Shown one piece after another: positions 57,843 through 64,000 of a DNA stretch of 64,000 nucleotides. The first letter of the stretch is position 1, and every line of letters begins with the position of its first letter. The notes beneath the pieces are model-generated. The model did no database searches. It was not told the origin of the DNA and worked only from the letters and a program-made list of their open reading frames with translations. The DNA is taken from assembly GCA_002066995.1 (NCBI GenBank), contig MWTC01000049.1, positions 32,534 to 96,533 of the forward strand, read 5' to 3'. The position numbers were made by a program, and so were the translations under genes. The stretch comes from Sphingobacteriales bacterium UTBCD1. GTDB taxonomy: Bacteria > Bacteroidota > Bacteroidia > Chitinophagales > Chitinophagaceae.

Positions 57843-59920
57843 TGAGAAATCATATTGATTATGCGATATACTTAAATTCTTCATTCTTGCAATTTGCAAG
57901 AATGGAGAACGGTGTGCCCGTAATCTTGAGAACTGATACAATGAAAGATAGTATGCCTTTGTTTGTAGCGTTCAACAAAAGGCAAGATGTTTTGGTCGGG
58001 GATACAGCATATAATCCTTATAAAAATGATTATACCAGAGCGTTAAAAGCATTTGATAAAGGTAAGTCTAATGTTTTCAATGGGTTCACAAAAACATTGG
58101 GAACTACGCATACTTATTTTAGTTCTAATACAGATAGAAGTTACACTTCCGAAGAACTATTGGCAGAATGTTTTAAAAAGATAAAATCTTTTGTTCAAGA
58201 TGAAAATATACAATCAGTCGTTATTACTATTCCTGATAAGTTTTTAACCCCGCAATGTCAAGCTGTAGTAAAAGCAGGACAATTGGCAGGATTTAAGCAA
58301 ATTCAATTAGTACAGGAAACAATAGCGGCAACGTTAGCCTACCCAACAATTGATGGTTATTATATCTTGTTTGATTTTGGAAAGGAAGAATTTAAAACTT
58401 CTTTGTGCAAAGTAAAAGAGAGCAAGGTTGCTATACTGGACAATGACGGAGATGGTTGGTTAGGTGGAGGCAACTTAGATGAAGCAATTGTTGACCAAAT
58501 TATCATCCCTTATTTACAGAAAAACTATGCCATTGAAAGCATTTTGAAAGACAGTACCAAAAAAGAAATTTTACGTAACGCTATAAAACCTTTTGCGGAA
58601 GAAGCCAAAACCCAACTATCATTTAAAGTCAGACATAATATCCTATCAAATATTGGAGATTTACCTTTTGAAGATGATAATGGAGATGAACCTGAAATTA
58701 ATGTAATCATTGACCAAGAAAAAATCTATTTAATTCATAAAGCAATTTTTCAAAAAGCGATTGACATTACTGTAAGTTTACTGAATAGGAATTATGTTAA
58801 AAAAGAAAACATAATGTCAATTTGTTTAGTTGGCGGAGATACTTTTTCGCCAATTTTAAGACAAATGCTCAAAGAGCAAATTACTAAAAATGTTGATACT
58901 TCTGTTGACCCTATGACAGTTGTTGCCAAAGGTGCTGCATTGTTTGCTTCTACAATGACAGTTTCAGATGAAGTAAAAGAAGAAACGAGAGATAAAACCA
59001 AATTACAATTAGATTTAAAATATGAAGCCACAACTGTTGAGTTGGATGAAATGGTAAATATCAAAGTGCTAAAAGAAAAGACTGCAGGCAGTTATCCTGA
59101 AAAGATTTATGTTGATGTAGTGCGTTCGGATGGTGGTTGGAGTAGTGGTAAAAAACAAATTAGCGAAAAAGCTACCATAGTTGAAGTGGTATTAAATGAA
59201 GGTCAGTCAAACTCATTTGAAATAAAAAGTTATGACGAATTCGGAACGAAAATAGAGTGTCAGCCAAACAGTTTTACAATTATCCAATCTCTTTTGGAAG
59301 GTTTTCGCATATTTCTTCCCTATCATATTGGAATTGCCAAATATTTTGAATCAGAGAAAAAAGAGCTTTTTCAAATCATAAAAGGACTAGAGAAAAACAG
59401 ACAGCTTCCTGCGACTGGTGTTATTAATGGGTTTAAAACAAAATTTGACCTGAGACCAGGAGTTTCAAGTGATTTAATTCGTTTCCCAATTTATCAGGGA
59501 GATTATAATGCGGAGGGGACAAATCCTTTATTGAACAATCACGTTTGTGATATCTTGATTTCAGGAGAAACGCTGCCTGCTTTATTACCTGCTGGAAGCG
59601 ATATAGATATAACTATTAAGGTTGATACTAATCAGTTAATGACTTTTACAGCATATATACCCTATTTGAATTTTACAGATGAGTTGAAGATTGATATCAA
59701 ACAGGCACTCCCAATTTCAAAAAATGATATTGAGAAATTAAAAAGTGAATTGGTTCTATTTTATTCCGACAATCCTGCAATGGGCAAAGAAAGATTCAGA
59801 TTTCTTCTTGGAGAACTTATCAGGATTGGCAAAAATGAGGTTGGACAAGATGAGGTTGGACAAGATGGAAAAATAAAGGTTGTTGAAATAGTTAAAAATG
59901 AATTGATAAAATGGAAATAA
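57842..59920 (+). CDS. Degenerate Hsp70 paralogue (pseudo-ATPase)
   Basis: A 692-residue protein homologous along its length to the preceding Hsp70, clearly a tandem duplicate. Key ATPase motifs are destroyed: phosphate 1 is AIYLNSSFLQFARME (Asp to Tyr, GTTN lost) and phosphate 2 is LFDFGKEEFKTSL (GGGT-D lost), while the adenosine loop CLVGGDTFSP and the substrate domain remain. The C terminus is shorter (no long lid) and holds a 5-residue tandem repeat EVGQD. The frame is fully open, suggesting a retained non-catalytic role, e.g. as a regulatory partner of the active Hsp70. Confidence 0.9.
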   Translation: MRNHIDYAIYLNSSFLQFARMENGVPVILRTDTMKDSMPLFVAFNKRQDVLVGDTAYNPYKNDYTRALKAFDKGKSNVFNGFTKTLGTTHTYFSSNTDRSYTSEELLAECFKKIKSFVQDENIQSVVITIPDKFLTPQCQAVVKAGQLAGFKQIQLVQETIAATLAYPTIDGYYILFDFGKEEFKTSLCKVKESKVAILDNDGDGWLGGGNLDEAIVDQIIIPYLQKNYAIESILKDSTKKEILRNAIKPFAEEAKTQLSFKVRHNILSNIGDLPFEDDNGDEPEINVIIDQEKIYLIHKAIFQKAIDITVSLLNRNYVKKENIMSICLVGGDTFSPILRQMLKEQITKNVDTSVDPMTVVAKGAALFASTMTVSDEVKEETRDKTKLQLDLKYEATTVELDEMVNIKVLKEKTAGSYPEKIYVDVVRSDGGWSSGKKQISEKATIVEVVLNEGQSNSFEIKSYDEFGTKIECQPNSFTIIQSLLEGFRIFLPYHIGIAKYFESEKKELFQIIKGLEKNRQLPATGVINGFKTKFDLRPGVSSDLIRFPIYQGDYNAEGTNPLLNNHVCDILISGETLPALLPAGSDIDITIKVDTNQLMTFTAYIPYLNFTDELKIDIKQALPISKNDIEKLKSELVLFYSDNPAMGKERFRFLLGELIRIGKNEVGQDEVGQDGKIKVVEIVKNELIKWK

Positions 59921-60048
59921 AGAATAAAGACATATTACCCAAAGGTTTTTCCATTGATGACAAATACAGCGTTTTGCTATTTATCAAACAAGGATTCAAT
60001 GCCGAAACCTATCGTGTAAAAGGCAAATACGGGAAAGTAATTTCGTAA
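59911..60048 (+). pseudogene. 45-codon remnant of a kinase/AAA+ gene 5' end
   Basis: The frame MEIKNKDILPKGFSIDDKYS... ends at a stop after GKYGKVIS. It aligns with the first 45 residues of the full kinase/AAA+ protein at 60902 (ILPKGF, VLLFIKQG, NAETYRVKGK), and 59998-60027 is identical in DNA to 60986-61015 over 30 bp. Its ATG overlaps the end of the degenerate Hsp70 gene, the spacing expected of an operon member. So a kinase gene once followed here and was cut, with the KilA-N gene now filling the gap. Whether the peptide is made is unknown. Confidence 0.85.
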
Positions 60049-60075
60049 ATTGCGGTATTTCAGATATCAAAATTT

Positions 60076-60897
60076 ATGGCAAAAAATAAAACGATACAAG
60101 TTGAGGGCAGAGAAATTACTATTATTTCTCAACAAGAAGAAGACTATATTTCTTTAACCGATATGGCAGGTTATAGAGATAATTTAGAAGCACGAATTGT
60201 TGTCTCTAATTGGATGAGTACGCAATACACCGTAGATTTTCTGGCAGTTTGGGAACAGGTAAACAATCCAAACTTTAACCGTATGGGTTTCCATACGGTT
60301 AGAAATGGAGAAGGCAGATTATTTCTAACGCCCAAACGTTGGGTAGAAATGACAAACGCCATAGGTATCTTTTCTAAATCAGGCCGTTATGGTGGTGGTA
60401 TTTTTGCCCATAAAGACATTGCTTTTGAGTTTGGAACGTGGCTATCCGCTGAATTTAAGTATTTTCTTATACGAGAATTTCAACGACTCAAAGAAGATGA
60501 AAATAGTCAATCAAAATTAGAATGGGACTTACAACGAACTTTAGCGAAAGTAAACTATCGTATCCATACCGATGCCATCAAAGAGAACCTGATACCGAAA
60601 GCAATTACTAAACAGCAAGCCAATTTTGTCTATGCCAACGAAGCCGACTTGTTGAATGTTGCTTTGTTTGGAATGACTGCAAAAGAATGGAGAGAACAAA
60701 ACCTAAATGCTAAAGGGAATATCCGTGACGAAGCCACCCTTGAACAATTGGTTGTGCTGAGCAATATGGAAAGCATTAATGCTCTTTTAATCAGAAAAGA
60801 GTTATCACAAAGAGACAGATTGTTAGAATTGAATAAAGTTGCTATTACACAAATGAAATCACTGTTGGATAGCAACAGTATAAAAAAATTGAAATAG
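60076..60897 (+). CDS. KilA-N domain protein
   Basis: A 273-residue protein with an N-terminal KilA-N domain: DYISLTDMAGYRDNLEARIV, NWMSTQYTVDFLAVWEQVNN, and FSKSGRYGGGIFAHKDIAFE with FGTWLSAEFKYFLIREFQRL. This domain, common in phage and mobile-element proteins, is thought to bind nucleic acid. The C-terminal half is helical with AKEWREQNLNAKGNIRDEAT. It lies between a truncated copy and the full copy of the kinase/AAA+ gene start, ending 4 bp before the latter, so it looks inserted into or swapped within the operon. Confidence 0.88.
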   Translation: MAKNKTIQVEGREITIISQQEEDYISLTDMAGYRDNLEARIVVSNWMSTQYTVDFLAVWEQVNNPNFNRMGFHTVRNGEGRLFLTPKRWVEMTNAIGIFSKSGRYGGGIFAHKDIAFEFGTWLSAEFKYFLIREFQRLKEDENSQSKLEWDLQRTLAKVNYRIHTDAIKENLIPKAITKQQANFVYANEADLLNVALFGMTAKEWREQNLNAKGNIRDEATLEQLVVLSNMESINALLIRKELSQRDRLLELNKVAITQMKSLLDSNSIKKLK

Positions 60898-60901
60898 GAT
60901 A

Positions 60902-62665
60902 ATGAGCAATTACAAAGGCATATTACCAAAAGGATTTTTGCTTGATACACAATACACCGTTTTGCTTTTTATCAAACAGGGAAGTAATGCCGAAACCTAT
61001 CGTGTAAAAGGCAAAGACGGAAAATTATATTTTCTGAAATTATTCAATTACTCAAAGTTGAGCAGAACGGCTTTTGACAATGAAAACAATTTGTTAGAAA
61101 TTGAGTTTTTGAAGAAAATAAATCACGAAAATATTGTTTCATACAAAGATAGCGGAGAGCTAATTTACGAAAGCAAAAAATTTGCTTACTTGGTTTTGGA
61201 TTTCATTGCAGGTGAAACATTGGCGGAACGCATAAGCAGAGAACGATTTGAAAATTATTACGACATTCAGCAAATTATTATTGATGTTTTGCAAGGTTTA
61301 GATTATTTGCACCATTTATCCGAACCAATTATTCACAACGAAATTACACCGCAAAACATCATGTTGGATTTGTCTAGTAATGTTCCAAAAGCAAAAATTA
61401 TTGATTTTGGTTTTGCCCGTTCGTTTCATTCATCAACAAAGGCCTACAACAAAGTTGGTTTGAATTTGAACTATGTAGCTTCTGAATGTTTCAATGGTTT
61501 ATATTCCCGACAAAGCGATATCTTTTCTGTTGGAGCAGTGATGTATCAAATGCTTTTTGGCTTGCCCCCCTGGTTTAAAGATGTTTCCAAATTTATTTCA
61601 GACAGAACAAATGCAGAAGATACTGTTTTGCAACAACGCAGTAAACCATTGGCCTTCCCTAAAATTCCTGATGACTTTGTGGGTCATGATGAAAAAGTGA
61701 ATTTAATTCTGAAAAAAGCATTAAGCCAGGACACAGAAAACCGTTTTCAGTCAGCCAATGAATTTATTGATGCAATAAACGGTGAAATTGAAGTTGAAGA
61801 CATTGACAAAGTTCAAAAGGTTAAATCTGATGATAAACCAGAAAAGAAAATCCAAAGCAAAAAAGCTAAGGGAAAAGGATTTGATGCTATTGCTGGAATG
61901 CAAGAGTTGAAAGAAACGATAAGAGTAGATATTATTGATGCGCTACAAGACAAAGAAAAATATGAGAAATACGGTTTAACTATTCCTAACGGAATGCTTA
62001 TGTATGGACCACCCGGATGTGGTAAGACATTTTTTGCAGAAAGAATGGCAGAGGAAATAGGTTTTATTTTTTACCAATTGAAACCCTCTGACATTCAGAG
62101 TAAGTGGGTAAACGCTTCACAGGAAAATGTCAAAAACCTCTTTGAGGAAGCAAAAAAGAATGCACCTAGTATCATTTTTATTGATGAATTAGATGCCATT
62201 GTACCAAGCAGAGACACTGCAAATATAAGCCACATGAATACAAGTGTAGTGAATGAGTTTTTGGCTCAAATGAATAATTGTGGAGAGCATGGTATTTTTG
62301 TTATTGGTGCAACAAACAGACCCAACGCAATTGATGCTGCTATTTTAAGGTCGGGTAGATTAGACAAACACATCTATTTGCCACCACCTGATTTCGAAGC
62401 AAGAAAAAAGATGTTTGAACTTTATCTTAAGAAACGCCCAATTGAATTAGGTCTGAATTATGATGAGTTAGCTAAATCCACGCACAATTTTGTTTCTAGT
62501 GATATTAAATTCTTATGTGACGAAGCTGCTAGAAAAGCTTTGAAAGAAAATACACGAATATCAATGGATATTTTATTGGAAATAATTAAAAACAATAAAC
62601 CTTCTTTAACGGATAAACAGTTGAATGAATATTTAGCAATTAAGAAGAGAATGGAGGGAGGTTAA
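60902..62665 (+). CDS. Kinase-like / AAA+ ATPase fusion
   Basis: A 587-residue protein. Residues ~15-290 form an Ser/Thr-kinase-like fold: ATP lysine K46 in FLKLF, DFG at 168-170, but the catalytic loop reads HNEITPQN (145-152) instead of HRDLKPxN, so the catalytic Asp is Glu and the Lys is Thr. A Lys-rich linker leads to an AAA+ module: Walker A GPPGCGKT near 369, Walker B IIFIDELDA, sensor GATNRPN, Arg-finger region SGRLD. The AAA+ part resembles Vps4/katanin-type unfoldases. It may be a pseudokinase-controlled remodeler working with the Hsp70s. Confidence 0.9.
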   Translation: MSNYKGILPKGFLLDTQYTVLLFIKQGSNAETYRVKGKDGKLYFLKLFNYSKLSRTAFDNENNLLEIEFLKKINHENIVSYKDSGELIYESKKFAYLVLDFIAGETLAERISRERFENYYDIQQIIIDVLQGLDYLHHLSEPIIHNEITPQNIMLDLSSNVPKAKIIDFGFARSFHSSTKAYNKVGLNLNYVASECFNGLYSRQSDIFSVGAVMYQMLFGLPPWFKDVSKFISDRTNAEDTVLQQRSKPLAFPKIPDDFVGHDEKVNLILKKALSQDTENRFQSANEFIDAINGEIEVEDIDKVQKVKSDDKPEKKIQSKKAKGKGFDAIAGMQELKETIRVDIIDALQDKEKYEKYGLTIPNGMLMYGPPGCGKTFFAERMAEEIGFIFYQLKPSDIQSKWVNASQENVKNLFEEAKKNAPSIIFIDELDAIVPSRDTANISHMNTSVVNEFLAQMNNCGEHGIFVIGATNRPNAIDAAILRSGRLDKHIYLPPPDFEARKKMFELYLKKRPIELGLNYDELAKSTHNFVSSDIKFLCDEAARKALKENTRISMDILLEIIKNNKPSLTDKQLNEYLAIKKRMEGG

Positions 62666-62715
62666 ATAAATAAAGAGGATGACAGACCTAGTATTGGCTT
62701 TAAAATTTAAGAATT

Positions 62716-62823
62716 ATGGGAAATATAAAGCTAGAGGATTTAAAGGGAATTATAGAACAACTTCGTAATAGTCCTCTATCTATTAAACTTATTGATGAAG
62801 CTGTAAATTTATTTTTTCCCTGA
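62716..62823 (+). CDS. Possible short gene or 3'-truncated fragment
   Basis: A 35-residue frame (MGNIKLEDLKGIIEQLRN, then SPLSIKLIDEAVNLFFP) with operon-like distance to the preceding gene. It could be the 5' stub of a gene lost at the island edge, since hairpins begin right at its stop. No homology recognised. Confidence 0.3.
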   Translation: MGNIKLEDLKGIIEQLRNSPLSIKLIDEAVNLFFP

Positions 62824-62931
62824 CGAGTCTCCGTAGGGACTCGTCGTCATGTAATTTCAATTCCATTTCTTTCAACACCGTTTCATCGCTTTAAGCGATT
62901 TAATAACGATGCGAGGCAGGATGCCTCGCAT
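62822..62931. repeat. Three consecutive hairpins at the island's right end
   Basis: Perfect inverted repeats: GACGAGTC/GACTCGTC (62822-62829, 62838-62845), ATCGCT/AGCGAT (62885-62890, 62894-62899) and ATGCGAGGC/GCCTCGCAT (62909-62917, 62923-62931). There is no long T run after any of them. The second resembles ATCGC/GCGAT units at 28.2-28.5 kb. Confidence 0.75.
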
Positions 62932-62943
62932 AGCTGAGGGATA

Positions 62944-63078
62944 TGACCGGTAAATCGGATTGTGCTAATAACAACCTGTCGGCAGGCAAATAAATATGAA
63001 AAGTATAATACCATCTCAATGATTTTCAATAGTGGTTTTTATTTGAATACAGGGTATTATAGCATAAATTTGAGTGTT
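62944..63078. repeat. Right ~135-bp direct repeat bounding the Hsp70 island
   Basis: Same orientation as 52194-52327; identical core at 62985-63039 (55 bp). It runs from TGACCGG to GAGTGTT, after which the two copies diverge. The WG-repeat gene starts 27 bp beyond it. Confidence 0.9.
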
Positions 63079-63105
63079 GGCAGTAATTTTCAAAAACGAT
63101 AACAG

Positions 63106-63972
63106 ATGAAAACGTATTTGGCAGACATAATACCCAAAATAAAAAGATACAGCGAAAAACTTGATAACCTGACACTTTTAACGAACCAACATTGGGTTGT
63201 TCTTGACGAGTTAAGAAATTCAAAATTTGTGTACATATTCAGAAGTAATTATGAACTATTAATTTCACAAAACGGCAAAGTTGAGAAAGGAAAATGGGAA
63301 TATTTGGGTAACAATTCGTTGCTTATTGAAAGAACAGATGAAAGCTATTTATTTAGACACGGTTTTTTTGATTCAAATATTTTAGCTCTTAAAGTTGATG
63401 GTAAAGATGAATTCGCCTTTCTTGTCAATGAGAATAATTATGGTGGAGATTTAAATTCTATTGAAAAGGTTTTAGACTTTTTAGAGAAGAAGTATTTGAA
63501 AATTATTCCCCAAAATCAGATTGAACTTCCTAACAACTTCGATAAATTCCAAGAAGTAGAAGGGAAACCTTTAAACTTGGAAAAAGACCTTAATCCTGTA
63601 GAGAATGCTGAATGGAAATATGGCTATATGGACAGACAGGGAAATCTAATCATAAATTTCAAGTATGACGGAGCTTATGATTTTTTTGAAGATTTAGCTT
63701 TGGTATATGTGACTAGAAATATAAATGACTATTATGGATTTATTGATAAAAAAGGAAATGAAGTAATACCCTTAAAGTATGAGTATGCAAAAAGCTTTTC
63801 CGAAGGGCTATGTCTTGTAAGGCTAAATAGAAAATTTGGATACCTTAACAAAAAGGGTGAGACAATTATCCCACTCAGATTTGATGATGCTGACCCATTT
63901 GAATTTGGAAAAGCACGAGTTAAGCAGAATGGACGTCGTTTCTATATAGACAGCAATGGAAATGAATTATAA
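63106..63972 (+). CDS. WG-repeat protein
   Basis: A 288-residue protein. The N-terminal ~150 residues are of unknown type. Three WG-like repeats follow from residue ~170: YGYMDRQGNLIINFKYDG, YGFIDKKGNEVIPLKYEY and FGYLNKKGETIIPLRFDD, each ~40 residues. WG repeats are common in Bacteroidota surface and toxin-associated proteins, with no established biochemical function. There is no signal peptide. The gene is bracketed by TGTTGGCAGTA (63075-63085) and its exact reverse complement (63976-63986). Confidence 0.85.
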   Translation: MKTYLADIIPKIKRYSEKLDNLTLLTNQHWVVLDELRNSKFVYIFRSNYELLISQNGKVEKGKWEYLGNNSLLIERTDESYLFRHGFFDSNILALKVDGKDEFAFLVNENNYGGDLNSIEKVLDFLEKKYLKIIPQNQIELPNNFDKFQEVEGKPLNLEKDLNPVENAEWKYGYMDRQGNLIINFKYDGAYDFFEDLALVYVTRNINDYYGFIDKKGNEVIPLKYEYAKSFSEGLCLVRLNRKFGYLNKKGETIIPLRFDDADPFEFGKARVKQNGRRFYIDSNGNEL

Positions 63973-64000
63973 AACTACTGCCAACATATAAGGCTTAAAC

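Noticed and set aside
52194..63078. Direct repeats as att sites of an integrase-driven element
   Set aside because: No integrase or recombinase gene lies between them, so a classic integrative element is not supported; passive repeat recombination remains possible.
1..64000. CRISPR arrays, tRNA and rRNA genes, complete insertion sequences
   Set aside because: No regularly spaced repeats, no cloverleaf or rRNA sequence, and no transposase frame were seen anywhere in the window.

Overview
The window comes from a Bacteroidota chromosome, most likely a Chitinophagaceae-like member (inference). Supporting signs are SusC/SusD with FecR and an ECF sigma factor, DUF4293- and DUF6427-type proteins, weak Shine-Dalgarno sites, and repeated exact matches to the Bacteroidota -7 promoter element TAnnTTTG (TACCTTTG, TATCTTTG) just upstream of genes. 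No tRNA, rRNA or CRISPR array was seen.

Layout. 1-1351 holds the 3' -truncated dnaA (minus strand), followed by an AT-rich gap that could be origin-related. 1.8-5.8 kb holds an FAD oxidoreductase and a NatAB-like ABC exporter. 6.0-13.0 kb is a TetR-controlled tripartite RND drug-efflux operon with a palindromic operator candidate. 13.0-19.0 kb is a second, heavy-metal RND system: a His-rich protein, a CzcA-type pump fused to a TolC-like domain, and a CzcB-like adaptor. 19.2-31.8 kb is mostly housekeeping: 2'-5' RNA ligase-like protein, nitronate monooxygenase-like protein, sugar nucleotidyltransferase, glyA, a DUF4293 protein, uvrA, an ECF sigma factor, DsbD, purQ. 32.0-45.2 kb (minus strand) is a nutrient-uptake locus: ECF sigma, FecR, SusC, SusD, a TlpA-like thioredoxin protein and a large secreted zinc metalloprotease, with small lipoproteins and a LytTR regulator at its end. 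45.3-52.2 kb holds a DUF6427 protein, an unknown secreted protein, a Kup potassium transporter, an alpha/beta hydrolase and a lipoprotein.

The most striking region is 52.2-63.1 kb. A co-directional gene set that looks more AT-rich by eye is bounded by two ~135-bp imperfect direct repeats sharing an identical 55-bp core. It encodes a J-like protein with a C-terminal CFI-box, a membrane-anchored coiled-coil protein whose end resembles the GrpE beta domain, a full Hsp70 with intact ATPase motifs, a second Hsp70 whose phosphate-binding motifs are destroyed, a 45-codon remnant of a kinase gene, a KilA-N protein, and a kinase-like/AAA+ fusion with an altered catalytic loop. Together they suggest a self-contained, membrane-tethered Hsp70/AAA+ machine carried on a mobile or recombining island. 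Its function cannot be read from the sequence; stress proteostasis or anti-phage defence are both possible. A WG-repeat gene bounded by an 11-bp inverted repeat follows, in the style of an exchangeable gene cassette.
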